This document shows positions 17,048 to 24,516 of a stretch of DNA of 64,000 bases, one piece after another. The position numbers were made by a program, and so were the translations under genes. This DNA comes from Dongia deserti. GTDB lineage: Bacteria > Pseudomonadota > Alphaproteobacteria > Dongiales > Dongiaceae. Positions within the stretch are counted from its first letter, which is position 1. Every line of letters begins with the position of its first letter. Where the stretch lies: NCBI RefSeq assembly GCF_003574735.1, contig NZ_QORW01000013.1, positions 1 through 64,000 on the forward strand, written 5' to 3'. Under the pieces are notes generated by a model that worked only from the letters and a program-made list of their open reading frames with translations, was not told the DNA's origin and searched no databases.

Positions 17048-17851
17048 ATGCTGACGCTCAGTCACCTCGCCAACCTTATCGCGCTGTTGTATGGTGAGCG
17101 GCCGGAGACGATGCAGCTGATCGCGCGCAATCTGCGGCAGGCGCGGCTGGTGGCGAGCGGGGGGCGCGGGCGCGGCGGAGCCCGGCAGGAACCCCGGCAC
17201 GTCGCCAACATGATCATCGCGGCCTGCGCCTCGGATCAAGTCGCCGACGTGGCAAGTGCGGTTTCGACCTTCGCCAATCTCGAGGTCACTGCTACCCGGC
17301 AACCTCGCGGAAGACTGAGGACGCGCGGCGCGCCCGACCACGACGCTCCGAAGGAGTTGCTGTTCGCCACGCGGAAGGGCGTGCAGTTCGGCGGGGTCTT
17401 GAGCGCGCTCGTCGATATGGCGGCCAGCGGCGACCTCTATACGCTCCTCATGGCCTATTCGGGGGAGTTCGTCGATCGCGACCTTTTGCGCGCCGGCGCC
17501 GAGGCAATCCGCCGCGCGCCGCGCGGCAAAAAACCGGACGTGACGGCCGAGTTCGCGGCCAGGATGGCAACGCATGTCCAGGCCCTGATCGATCAGTCAG
17601 TGGTCTACCTGACGATCAGTGTCGAACGGCCGCTGCCCCGCGCCCGAATCGAGTTTGGCACCCGGCCGGACGGTGATCCGTCGCCGCTGCTCCGCGCGGA
17701 CTTCGGCTTGCCCGCGCGTTTCATCGCCAATGCGCGGAACGCCCAGAGGCTGAACGCCTGGAGTCGCATCGACCGCTGCCACCGCGTGACCCTCTCGCAT
17801 CGGACATTGCTGTCGGTTGGCCAGGCGATCGCGGCGGAGCAGGGGGACTGA
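17048..17851 (+). CDS. Hypothetical protein with predicted N-terminal helix-turn-helix
   Basis: A 267-residue protein. The first ~60 residues look like a winged-helix reader: LANLIALLYGERPETMQLIARNL, then a basic glycine turn SGGRGRGGAR and a helix HVANMIIAACAS. I have seen this pattern in uncharacterised alphaproteobacterial proteins, sometimes phage-associated. The rest is a soluble region without a catalytic motif I can name. It stands alone between the ku terminator and the convergent hybrid histidine kinase. The AT-rich 17000-17040 stretch just upstream may hold its promoter. Function unknown. Confidence 0.7.
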   Translation: MLTLSHLANLIALLYGERPETMQLIARNLRQARLVASGGRGRGGARQEPRHVANMIIAACASDQVADVASAVSTFANLEVTATRQPRGRLRTRGAPDHDAPKELLFATRKGVQFGGVLSALVDMAASGDLYTLLMAYSGEFVDRDLLRAGAEAIRRAPRGKKPDVTAEFAARMATHVQALIDQSVVYLTISVERPLPRARIEFGTRPDGDPSPLLRADFGLPARFIANARNAQRLNAWSRIDRCHRVTLSHRTLLSVGQAIAAEQGD

Positions 17852-17864
17852 GAGGCAGCGGGAG

Positions 17865-19997
17865 CTACGCGCGATCGCGTGTCACTCTCTGATTCTGCTC
17901 GGCCTTCGTAAGTGTGCGGCGCACCGCCTCGGCCAGTGAGTCGGCCGTATACGGCTTGGCGATGATCTCGAAGCCTTCGCGGAAGACTTCGCCGGTCGCG
18001 CGCGCATAGCCGCTGCAGAGCAGGATGGGCAGGCCGGGGAAGTGCTGGCGCACCTTGCGCGCGAGATCCAGGCCGCTCATCCCGCCCGGCATAATGATAT
18101 CGGAGAACAGCAGGTCGAACTTCTGCCCGCTCAACAGCAAAGCGAGCGCAGTGGCGCCGTCCCGCACATGGTCGGCGCGATAGCCGATCAGCTTCAGGAT
18201 ATTCTTGGCAACGTCGGCAACATCCTCGTCATCCTCAACCAGCAGGGCGGTTCCGCTCGCGCGCGAGACCGCCTGCCGGTCGGGCGCTTGCTCAGCGACC
18301 GCTTCGCTCTTGGCTCGCGGCAGATAGACCGTCACCGTCGTGCCTTCGCCCACCTTGCTGTCAATGGTGGCGATGCCGCCGCTCTGCTGGGCAAAGCCAT
18401 AGACCTGGCTCAGCCCAAGGCCGGTGCCCTTGCCGATTTCCTTGGTGGTGAAGAACGGCTCGAACGCCTTCTTGATGTCCTCGGGTGCGATCCCCGTCCC
18501 GCCATCGGCGACGCTCACGGCGACGAAGTCGCCGGCCAGCGCGGCCGGATGGCCACTCGCCGCTTCCAACGTGCAGTTGTGCCCCTCGACCCGCACCAAC
18601 CCACCCTTGGGCATCGCGTCGCGCGCATTGACACACAGGTTCATGAGGGCGATTTCGAGCTCCGCCACATCGCACGCGATGGGCCAGAGATCCTCGGCCA
18701 TCGAGACGATCAGCCGGATATCGCCGCGGACGGCGCGACCCAGCATCTCGGATAGTTCGTCAGAGCGCTGGCGCAGATCGACCACATCGACCTTCAACGG
18801 CTGACGGCGGGAAAAGGTCAGGATCTGCCGCACTAGGCGCGAGCCGCGCTCCGCCGCGCGATCGATCGCCTTGACGCAGTGCACGTCATCCTCGCTCAGC
18901 CGGCTGTCCTGCAGGATTTCGGCATTGCCCTGGATGACGGTCAACAAATTGTTGAAGTCGTGGGCAATGCCGCCCGCCATGCGGCCGATCGCTTCCAGCT
19001 TCTGCGCCTCGCGCAGCGTCTCCTGCGCCTTCTCGCGTTCGACGATCTCCGCTTCCAACTGACGCGTGCGCTCAGCAACGCGCGCTTCCAGCTCCTGGTT
19101 GGCGCGCTGCAGGAGCGTGCGCTCCGCCTCAAGGGACTGCGCGAGCCGCGCGTAGAGCGCGCGCGTCTCCAGCAGCAGCACCACCAGCACGACGCCGGTC
19201 GCGGCGAAACCAAAGATGCGGCCGGCATAAAAGCCAAGATCGAAACGCCCGGCGTTCAGAATCACGGCCAGTGCAACCTCGCACAGCCAGGCACACAGCA
19301 CGACCATGAGCCACAGATCGAGCACCGAATGCGGCTTGCGGCGCCAGAGCAGACCGACGGCCGCCAAGCTGCACAACCACACGGCCGTCATGACCACGGT
19401 GATGGCCGGCGTCATACGGTTGCCGGCCATGACCGGCGGAAGAAGATCATGGCCGATGGTCGTCAATGCCACGAATGCGCCCACGGCTCCGAACGTCAAT
19501 AGTATGCCGCCGGCGATGGCCGTCCGCGGCAGGGTCTGCATTTCGCCTCCGCCGTCCGCTCTCGGCTGCAACGCGTAGAACACCACCAGGAGCGGGAAGA
19601 CGGAGTGCCAGAACATATAGAGCCAGGCCGTGGTCTGTGGCCCACCGCTGAGCAGCCCGCTTTCCGCAAACAGGCCCGGAAAGCTCAGCATGTGGGCGAC
19701 GACCATCAGGCCGGTGAAGAGGTACGCGCACGCCAACAGGAGAATGCCCCTGGAGCGCAGGATGCTGAACTGTCCAAACAGCAGGACCGCAGTGATGAGA
19801 TCGTTGAAGGTTAGTGCCGATTCATAGATCGGAATGAACGCTTCGACCCGCGGCAGCTGCACTTTCGCGAACGGCGCGGCGGTGAGGGATATCGCCAAAC
19901 AGGCCAGCACCACACCTAGCGCGGCCCGACGCTCCGCGCGCTGGGCGGGTAGGGTGGACAGGAAGACCCGCTGCTGATCCGCTGGGCGATATTCCAT
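17865..19997 (-). CDS. Membrane-bound hybrid sensor histidine kinase with receiver domain (MASE4-like sensor)
   Basis: A 710-residue protein. The N-terminal ~270 residues are a multi-helix membrane sensor resembling MASE4. A coiled coil follows (LAQSLEAERTLLQRANQELE region). The HisKA box GGIAHDFNNLLTVIQGNAE has the phosphoacceptor His346. The HATPase_c domain has ATP-lid motifs including GTGLGLSQVYGFAQQSGG. A C-terminal receiver domain carries phosphoacceptor Asp633 in LLFSDIIMPGG. The order is typical of hybrid kinases that autophosphorylate and pass phosphate internally. No partner Hpt or output regulator lies next to it. The signal is unknown. It is convergent with the 17.0-kb gene. Confidence 0.93.
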   Translation of the reverse strand: MEYRPADQQRVFLSTLPAQRAERRAALGVVLACLAISLTAAPFAKVQLPRVEAFIPIYESALTFNDLITAVLLFGQFSILRSRGILLLACAYLFTGLMVVAHMLSFPGLFAESGLLSGGPQTTAWLYMFWHSVFPLLVVFYALQPRADGGGEMQTLPRTAIAGGILLTFGAVGAFVALTTIGHDLLPPVMAGNRMTPAITVVMTAVWLCSLAAVGLLWRRKPHSVLDLWLMVVLCAWLCEVALAVILNAGRFDLGFYAGRIFGFAATGVVLVVLLLETRALYARLAQSLEAERTLLQRANQELEARVAERTRQLEAEIVEREKAQETLREAQKLEAIGRMAGGIAHDFNNLLTVIQGNAEILQDSRLSEDDVHCVKAIDRAAERGSRLVRQILTFSRRQPLKVDVVDLRQRSDELSEMLGRAVRGDIRLIVSMAEDLWPIACDVAELEIALMNLCVNARDAMPKGGLVRVEGHNCTLEAASGHPAALAGDFVAVSVADGGTGIAPEDIKKAFEPFFTTKEIGKGTGLGLSQVYGFAQQSGGIATIDSKVGEGTTVTVYLPRAKSEAVAEQAPDRQAVSRASGTALLVEDDEDVADVAKNILKLIGYRADHVRDGATALALLLSGQKFDLLFSDIIMPGGMSGLDLARKVRQHFPGLPILLCSGYARATGEVFREGFEIIAKPYTADSLAEAVRRTLTKAEQNQRVTRDRA

Positions 19998-20297
19998 GTG
20001 CCCTCTTGGCCCGCCGCAAAATCGGCCGGAAGACCTCCCCTGGCAGCGGGCGACTCCGACAGCCTATGAGGGAATACTTAAGATATTTTTCCGCGAAAAT
20101 CCATGTCGAGATGCTGGCAGGCAGCGCCGCCTGCTTCAGCCCAGGGCGTGCGTCAACGGTCATGGGCCAGGAAGAAGTAGAGCGCCGCAACGACGGCCAG
20201 AATTCCCGCTCTGGAGACGATGTGTTCCGGAACCTTCGACCGGCAAGGCGTTTTGTTGGTCGACTGGGCGAGCAACTTGGACGAGAGACCACGCGGT

Positions 20298-20335
20298 AAG
20301 GCGCCTCCGCATATATCTACGTGGGGCGCTTTTTT
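20298..20335 (+). terminator. Terminator-like hairpin in the exporter leader
   Basis: GCGCCTC at 20301-20307 pairs with GGGGCGC at 20323-20329 (one G.T), with the flanking AAG able to pair with the first T residues. Six T residues follow at 20330-20335. It points toward the exporter gene, so it would end a plus-strand transcript about 95 bp before the exporter start. It could be an attenuator or the end of a small RNA. Confidence 0.55.
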
Positions 20336-20349
20336 GCGGAGGTCTCGCC

Positions 20350-20378
20350 TTGTTGCCCTTCTTGTTGGAGGGCAACAA
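20350..20378 (+). promoter_or_regulatory. Perfect 10-bp inverted repeat just upstream of the exporter gene
   Basis: TTGTTGCCCT at 20350-20359 and AGGGCAACAA at 20369-20378 are exact inverted copies with a 9-base loop. It sits between the terminator-like hairpin and the exporter start and has no T run of its own. It could be an operator or an RNA stem. Confidence 0.5.
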
Positions 20379-20428
20379 CGAATGCGGAGTTGCGGGTGTG
20401 GCGGGTCACCCGGCCCGCGGAGACGCAA

Positions 20429-21202
20429 ATGGAAGATTTCATCCTGTTTCTGCTGGTCGGCTTCGTTGCCCAAGCAGTCGACGGCGCTCTCGGCATGGCT
20501 TACGGCGCCATTTCCTCCACAACGTTGCTCGCGTTCGGCGTTCCGCCAGCCCACGCATCGGCTGCCGTGCATGCGGCTGAGGTTTTCACGACAGCCGCTT
20601 CGGGGTCCTCGCACCTTTATCACCACAACATAGATTGGAGGCTGTTCTCACGGTTAGCTCCTTTCGGCATTCTCGGCGGCTGCGCCGGGGCCTATGTGCT
20701 GACCGGCATGGACGCGGAGGTCATGAAGCCGATGGTGACCGCCTATCTCGCGCTGGTCGGCGGATGGCTCGTTGTGCGATCCTTTCGAAAGTTCCCGAGC
20801 AAGCCAGTGGCCACGAGGATTGTTGCGCCGCTCGGTGCTACCGGAGGCTTCTTGGATGCAGCGGGCGGAGGCGGTTGGGGACCGATCGTCACCACCGGCC
20901 TGCTGGGATTCGGCGGCACGCCGCGGTACGTGATCGGCACCGTCAACGCGAGCGAATTCCTCATCACGTTCTCAGTCTCAGTTACATTCGTTCTTGCGCT
21001 CGTGACCGGACGTTGGGCGGATGCTGAGCTCGCGAGGCACTTCGCGGCTGTCGCAGGGTTAGTCGCCGGCGGTGTGTTCGCTGCGCCGCTCGCCGGCTTG
21101 TTCGTCAAGAGACTGACGGAGAGGAGGCTCCTCCGGCTCGTAGGCATTCTGATTATACTCGTCGCAGGGTGGCAGACGGTGGAGCAGCTGGCGCTGGTCT
21201 GA
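20429..21202 (+). CDS. TSUP (TauE/SafE) family sulfite/anion exporter
   Basis: A 257-residue membrane protein with about seven to eight hydrophobic helices. It starts at MEDFILFLLVGFVAQAVDG, followed by the family's GMAYGAISSTTLLAFG motif. The second half repeats the pattern with GATGGFLDAAGGGGWGPIVT. TSUP members move sulfite, sulfoacetate or other organosulfur anions. The substrate here is not known. The start was placed at the ATG preceded by GGAG, because the upstream in-frame extension is Cys/Arg-rich and unlike a TSUP N-terminus. The gene appears monocistronic, with an unusual structured leader. Confidence 0.92.
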   Translation: MEDFILFLLVGFVAQAVDGALGMAYGAISSTTLLAFGVPPAHASAAVHAAEVFTTAASGSSHLYHHNIDWRLFSRLAPFGILGGCAGAYVLTGMDAEVMKPMVTAYLALVGGWLVVRSFRKFPSKPVATRIVAPLGATGGFLDAAGGGGWGPIVTTGLLGFGGTPRYVIGTVNASEFLITFSVSVTFVLALVTGRWADAELARHFAAVAGLVAGGVFAAPLAGLFVKRLTERRLLRLVGILIILVAGWQTVEQLALV

Positions 21203-21259
21203 GTCAACCAAGCACAATTTCACGTGGAGAGTAGTACAACGGGGTCCGGTCTCTCCTGC

Positions 21260-21430
21260 TTACGGCGACATTTCCCCGGGCGGGTCTGGGCGATTTATGC
21301 ATTTGCCTTGACGCTGTTGTTCCGCACTCGCCTGAGTGCAGTCTGGAAACATCTGGGTGGTCCTGGCGCGGCTGCTGGAACAGCTTGAAACAGCAACGGC
21401 CAATGACAGGACAAGCACTGCAGTCTTCAT
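21260..21430 (-). CDS. Small putative lipoprotein
   Basis: A 56-residue peptide with a lipoprotein signal sequence (MKTAVLVLSLAVAVSSC) and a lipobox-like VSSC. A short polar tail carries two further cysteines. AAGGC precedes a pair of adjacent ATGs, and the second is used. No family is recognised. The small size and signal peptide make it plausible but unproven. Confidence 0.5.
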   Translation of the reverse strand: MKTAVLVLSLAVAVSSCSSSRARTTQMFPDCTQASAEQQRQGKCINRPDPPGEMSP

Positions 21431-21569
21431 CATTTGCCTTAAACAGCCCATGATGGCTTCCATTTCTTATTGTCCCAATAGTGCATGCGAATGCCGGGGC
21501 ATGCATCCGTGGGGCTACCTATTCAGCGAGTGGTCGTAGACGACGCAGCTGATCGCGCAAACCGCTGAT

Positions 21570-21878
21570 CTAGTGGCCACGTGTTTCGGTAAGCCCGCCT
21601 TGAATCAGATGCAGGCGAGCTCTCAGGTCTTGTGGAGCATCATCGCGGAACAAATCAGCCATAGCTTCAAGCTGTCTATGAAGACGGACAAAGCGGTCTG
21701 ATCCAGCCATCGCTTCGGCTCGGGCCTTCAGGTGATCATGTACATCTTTCCGCGAAACCAAGCCCTGTTGGATCTGGAACTCGTAAAGCATTGCAACGAG
21801 CACCGTGGCATCCGCAGCGCGCATACCCATGTCGTCGTAGATTTGGGCTGTCAGCTCTCCGATCAGGTCATTGCTCAT
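21570..21878 (-). CDS. Small hypothetical protein
   Basis: A 102-residue, acidic, helical-looking protein (MSNDLIGELTAQIYDDMGMR through DDAPQDLRARLHLIQGG) without membrane segments or known motifs. Codon composition looks like ordinary coding DNA for this genome. It starts at an ATG four codons inside a longer frame that would need TTG. It lies alone in the low-density stretch. Function unknown. Confidence 0.55.
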   Translation of the reverse strand: MSNDLIGELTAQIYDDMGMRAADATVLVAMLYEFQIQQGLVSRKDVHDHLKARAEAMAGSDRFVRLHRQLEAMADLFRDDAPQDLRARLHLIQGGLTETRGH

Positions 21879-22244
21879 AGCGATCAATCATCAAGAAAGT
21901 AAGGAGTCGGCTTTGGTTAGGCCGGTTGATCGGTATCCTGAGCGGCGAGATCTATGGCAGGACGCAGACACTGGTCGCCTCCCAGCTGAGGAGGAAAATT
22001 GATGGCGGCGAAAGGGGAGGACATACTGCTAACAAACGCGCCCCATCGCCGCCACCGGGAGCAGGCGGCACCCAGGGGACAGGGCGCCGCCAACTACTCA
22101 GGGTCCTGTAGCAAATCAACCGCCGCGCTACTCGAACGTTCCCAAGCGCCGTGCCCCTCAAAGCGGCCTCCGACAGTGACAGTCGGAGCGCCACAGGTTC
22201 TTCAGCGAAGGATCGGTCATGAGCCATCGTGATCGACGGATCGG
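21879..22244. other. Non-coding or eroded stretch
   Basis: No convincing gene. A plus-strand frame at 22002-22232 has a strong AGGAGG upstream but an Arg/Pro/Ser-rich product without recognisable features. Two inverted repeats are present: a TGGCGGCGA/TCGCCGCCA pair near 22003 and 22047, and CTCCGAC/GTCGGAG at 22168-22188. The 27-bp tandem repeat begins at its right end. Confidence 0.5.
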
Positions 22245-22264
22245 TCATGAGCCATCGTGATCGA
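22210..22264. repeat. 27-bp tandem duplication overlapping the end of a small gene
   Basis: Two identical 27-base copies at 22210-22236 and 22238-22264, separated by one base. Each begins GGATCGGTCATGAGCC and ends GTGATCGA. The right copy contains the last codons and stop of the neighbouring minus-strand gene, so the duplication copied its 3' end. Confidence 0.9.
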
Positions 22265-22634
22265 GCACCTGAGGCACGATCTCGCCATCGTAGCGCCGCA
22301 AGAGGATCTTGACGGGATATCCCAAAGCTCGTTTGGACCTGCCGAGTTCCTTGGCAGCCGCGATTGCGGCGGCCTGGTCGGCGAACGGCGCGGAGTACTT
22401 GCTACGATGGAGTATTCTCCAAGAGCCGCGGTGTCGCACGACCTCGAACACTGTCTCCGGGAGCGGCCGCAGCCCGGGGTTTGAAACACGCTTCTGTCGA
22501 AGGGCCTCGATCTTCTTTGCCGTATCTGCAAATGCCCGCTCGCGGTCCAAAAACGCATCTGTGGGCTGCTGCGCAGCGCGCTCGGCCTCTGGTTGACCAA
22601 AAATTCTATCTAGCGCGTGCTGCAGCTTATGCAT
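22245..22634 (-). CDS. Hypothetical protein with DUF2188-like C-terminal segment
   Basis: A 129-residue protein. The N-terminal half is charged and helical. The C-terminal ~70 residues form a compact pattern, EVVRHRGSWRILHRSKYSAP then ADQAAAIAAAKELGR and YPVKILLRRYDGE. This resembles small DUF2188-type domains of unknown role. The start is the ATG preceded by GGAGGGCTC, the best ribosome site in the area. A frame eight codons longer has no such site. The stop lies inside a tandem repeat, so the last residues may be recent. Confidence 0.65.
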   Translation of the reverse strand: MHKLQHALDRIFGQPEAERAAQQPTDAFLDRERAFADTAKKIEALRQKRVSNPGLRPLPETVFEVVRHRGSWRILHRSKYSAPFADQAAAIAAAKELGRSKRALGYPVKILLRRYDGEIVPQVLDHDGS

Positions 22635-23139
22635 GAGCCCTCCGAGGAGGGTTGCCACTCAACACCAAGTACAACGACATTCAAACAGCGAAGTTCCTAA
22701 GGTGGTTCGAGAAAGCGTGAACACGAATGCTTAGTCGCATTCGAACCTTCCTGCGCCAGCGAATCGCGAACGTCGCCCATCGCAAACAAGCGCTCTTGTA
22801 GGGTTGAAATAGCCGCATTGGGGACATCGAGAAATTACGGGAAGGGAACCATCAAGCACGAGCCCTAGCACCAAACGGCAGTGCGATTGAGACGTCGATT
22901 GCAGCAATGGACATGCGGCTCGCTGATGCGCCGCCGCAACCTTCATGTGCGGCTACGCCCCTTGGCGTCTTCGGCAAGTCGCCTCCACATTGCCGCCATT
23001 CCTATAAACGAGGCCTTGAGATTTGCATTGCCAGGGCAGCCGCAAACTCGAGGCAGAACCGCGCCCGCCTCATTGTATTCTTCCTGCTCCAGGTGCGCGA
23101 GTTCCCCTGTAGTCCGTCATCGCAGCCGCAACGATCTAT
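22635..23139. other. Gene-poor stretch, probably eroded
   Basis: About 500 bases with no supported gene on either strand. A minus-strand frame at 22731-22946 encodes a C-x2-C segment (SRCPQCGYFNPTRALVCDG) that looks like part of a zinc ribbon, but it lacks a credible start and context. Nothing else was recognised. Confidence 0.5.
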
Positions 23140-23346
23140 CTACTCCGCCACCTTCTTGAACGTCGATCGTTCGGCGGTTGCCGACGCGCCTTCGCCCTCC
23201 ATGTTCTGCGCCCGAACGCTATTGCTTACGGCGAGCCGCAGATATTTCAGCTTGCGATTACGCGCGGGTGCGCGCACCGCTCGATCGAGAAATTCCCTGG
23301 CCCTCCTGCGATGTACTGCTGCGGACGGCATTGCAAGCCTCGCCAT
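23140..23346 (-). CDS. Small basic hypothetical protein
   Basis: A 68-residue, Arg/Ala-rich, helical-looking protein (AAVHRRRAREFLDRAVRAP then RKLKYLRLAVSNSVRAQ). The ATG has AGGAA a few bases upstream. The pattern recalls short uncharacterised proteins common in Alphaproteobacteria, but no family can be named. It sits in the eroded region beside pseudogenes, so it may itself be a remnant. Confidence 0.4.
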   Translation of the reverse strand: MARLAMPSAAVHRRRAREFLDRAVRAPARNRKLKYLRLAVSNSVRAQNMEGEGASATAERSTFKKVAE

Positions 23347-23479
23347 CTTTAGTTCCTGAACAGGAGGTGGCAGGGCCTGTTGCAAGGTCGCGAGCAATTC
23401 TTGGCTGGAAATTGGGCCTAAGTAGGAGGATGACACCAAGATGGGTGGTGGGGAACGGCGGTTAACCTACTCTCGACTA

Positions 23480-23760
23480 GGTCAGAAAAGCCTCTGTTAC
23501 GCCAGCAGCTCCGCCGCGTTATGTCCTCGCCCGCCGGCACCACGAACACCGCGGCAACATCCGGCTCGCTCTTCAGCCGCAGATCCCAAGTGTCCGGCTC
23601 AAGAGTGACCGGCATGCGATCAACCGCAACCGCAGCCTCAGCGACAACCTCAGCCTCAAGGTGCCACCAGGACCCAGGGCCCGAGAAGCGGAAGGGCAAC
23701 CAATATGGCTTCGTGATACCGCAAGCCTGGGCGAATGATGGTGGCGTGCGGCGCGAACTG
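23480..23760 (-). pseudogene. Possible remnant of an SOS response-associated peptidase (SRAP/YedK) gene
   Basis: A minus-strand frame contains DRMPVTLEPDTWDLRLKSEP, which closely resembles the conserved HDRMPVILPPE-W-D-WL segment of SRAP proteins. KPYWLPFRFSGPGSWW upstream may correspond to the region before the GLWE motif. The catalytic N-terminal Met-Cys-Gly, the rest of the N-terminal half and the C-terminal part are missing, and flanking frames are broken. Only the one segment is persuasive, so the call is tentative. Confidence 0.3.
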
Positions 23761-23830
23761 GACTAAGCTAGCCTACCTCGGGCGCGATTATGTATCCCTC
23801 GCTGTGAGCACGTCGGAACGCTTGAGGAGT
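23737..23830 (+). pseudogene. Remnant of the C-terminus of an ImmA/IrrE-family protein
   Basis: The translated segment TKLAYLGRDYVSLAVSTSER matches the C-terminal end of XRE-HTH/ImmA-IrrE metallopeptidase proteins, where a YLGR-Y-LA pattern is conserved. The zinc HExxH region and the HTH are absent. This segment runs in frame straight into the DUF4411 remnant, indicating a deletion across the original gene boundary. Confidence 0.5.
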
Positions 23831-23844
23831 GCTTTGCGCGGGGA

Positions 23845-24287
23845 CGCCCTCGATACCTCCCCCTTGGTCAGCCTGTTCAAAAACTTTTATCGAAGTCGTT
23901 TTCCGTCCCTGTGGGAAAAATTCGATAAGCTTCGTCGCCGATGGACAGATCGTGGAGAGTAGAGAGGTAATGCGCGAGGTCGTTGATGGCCGTGTTGATG
24001 CTGTTCGGATTTGGGCGATGGAACAAGGCAACTTCTTTCACATCCCGAATGCCGCCGAGGGCGCTTTCGATTTACGGTGTCGTTCACTTTCAGCAAGACA
24101 TTGAGCAGCCAAGGTGCTCGGGTTGCTGACTCTTTCATTATCGCCAAGGCTGGTGTGGAAGGCAGGGCGGTAGTCACATTGGAGCAACAAAAACCGGGGG
24201 GCCAAGATTCCGAACATTTGCCAGCACTTCGGAATTGGTTGCCTATCGCTCGAAAGGTTCATGGAGCGAGAGGGCTGGAAGTTCTAG
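23845..24287 (+). pseudogene. Frameshifted DUF4411 (PIN-like) toxin gene
   Basis: All main parts of a DUF4411 protein can be read in order, but in different frames. LDTSPLVSLFKNFYRSRFPS and WEKFDKL (23848-23932) come first. Then comes VADGQIVESREVMREVVDGR, continuing to AAEGAF (near 23938-24070), then VVHFQQDIEQPRCSG. Next is RVADSFIIAKAGVEGRAVVT with EQQKP, and then AKIPNICQHFGIGCLSLERF with MEREGWKF and a TAG at 24285-24287. DUF4411 proteins have a PIN-nuclease-like fold and are usually encoded right after an ImmA/IrrE-HTH gene. The start codon region is lost and at least three frame changes are needed, so this is a dead gene unless sequencing errors are to blame. Confidence 0.75.
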
Positions 24288-24297
24288 TTCACAGGCT

Positions 24298-24387
24298 TGG
24301 CGGAAGAGGTGGGATTCGAACCCACGAACGGCTTGCACCGTTGCTGGTTTTCAAGACCAGTGCCTTCAACCACTCGGCCACTCTTCC
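24298..24387 (-). tRNA. tRNA-Ser (anticodon UGA)
   Basis: A complete 90-nt class II tRNA. It has a 7-bp acceptor stem GGAAGAG/CTCTTCC, a D arm with GCCGAGTGGTTGAAGGC, an anticodon loop CTTGAAA giving UGA, and a long variable arm. The T arm is GTGGGTTCGAATCCCAC, and CCA is encoded at the 3' end (24298-24300). It ends 10 bp from the stop of the DUF4411 remnant on the other strand. Confidence 0.97.
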
Positions 24388-24439
24388 CCAGGCTGGGGCC
24401 TACTCTGCGCTTACGGGCAATTGTCGCCCAGCAAGACCC

Positions 24440-24516
24440 ACGTAATTAGAATCGCTTAGCGGCAAAAGACCGCTAGTTTTCAAGACCGGTGCCTTAAACC
24501 GCTCGACCACCGATCC
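24440..24516 (-). pseudogene. Degenerate second tRNA-Ser
   Basis: From 24516 leftward the minus strand reads as the 5' half of a serine tRNA. It has acceptor-like GGATCGG, a D arm GTCGAGCGGTTTAAGGC, and an anticodon arm with the same CTTGAAA loop (UGA) but a mismatch in the stem. The variable arm is GC-rich. The T arm is not able to pair and the 3' acceptor strand is missing. It is 52 bp from the intact tRNA-Ser(UGA). Confidence 0.7.

Larger units (their letters stand above)
19998..20428. other. 431-bp intergenic leader region upstream of the TauE/SafE exporter
   Basis: Lies between two divergent genes. No convincing coding region was found in it. It contains a terminator-like hairpin and a separate 10-bp perfect inverted repeat, described separately, both upstream of the exporter start. 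Short open frames are present, but they lack ribosome sites or recognisable sequence. One minus-strand frame ending at 20153 encodes a hydrophobic C-terminus and cannot be excluded as a tiny membrane peptide. Confidence 0.6.

Noticed and set aside
20153-20275. Possible ~40-residue membrane peptide on the minus strand ending AALYFFLAHDR
   Set aside because: Only a TTG start is available in frame, without a ribosome site. Hydrophobicity alone is weak evidence.
22002-22232. 76-codon plus-strand frame with a strong AGGAGG upstream
   Set aside because: The ribosome-like site is good, but the product is low-complexity, has no signal or motif, and runs into the tandem repeat. Kept as a note only.
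22731-22946. Zinc-ribbon-like CPQCGYFNP segment on the minus strand
   Set aside because: No plausible start, too few cysteines for a full ribbon, and no supporting context.
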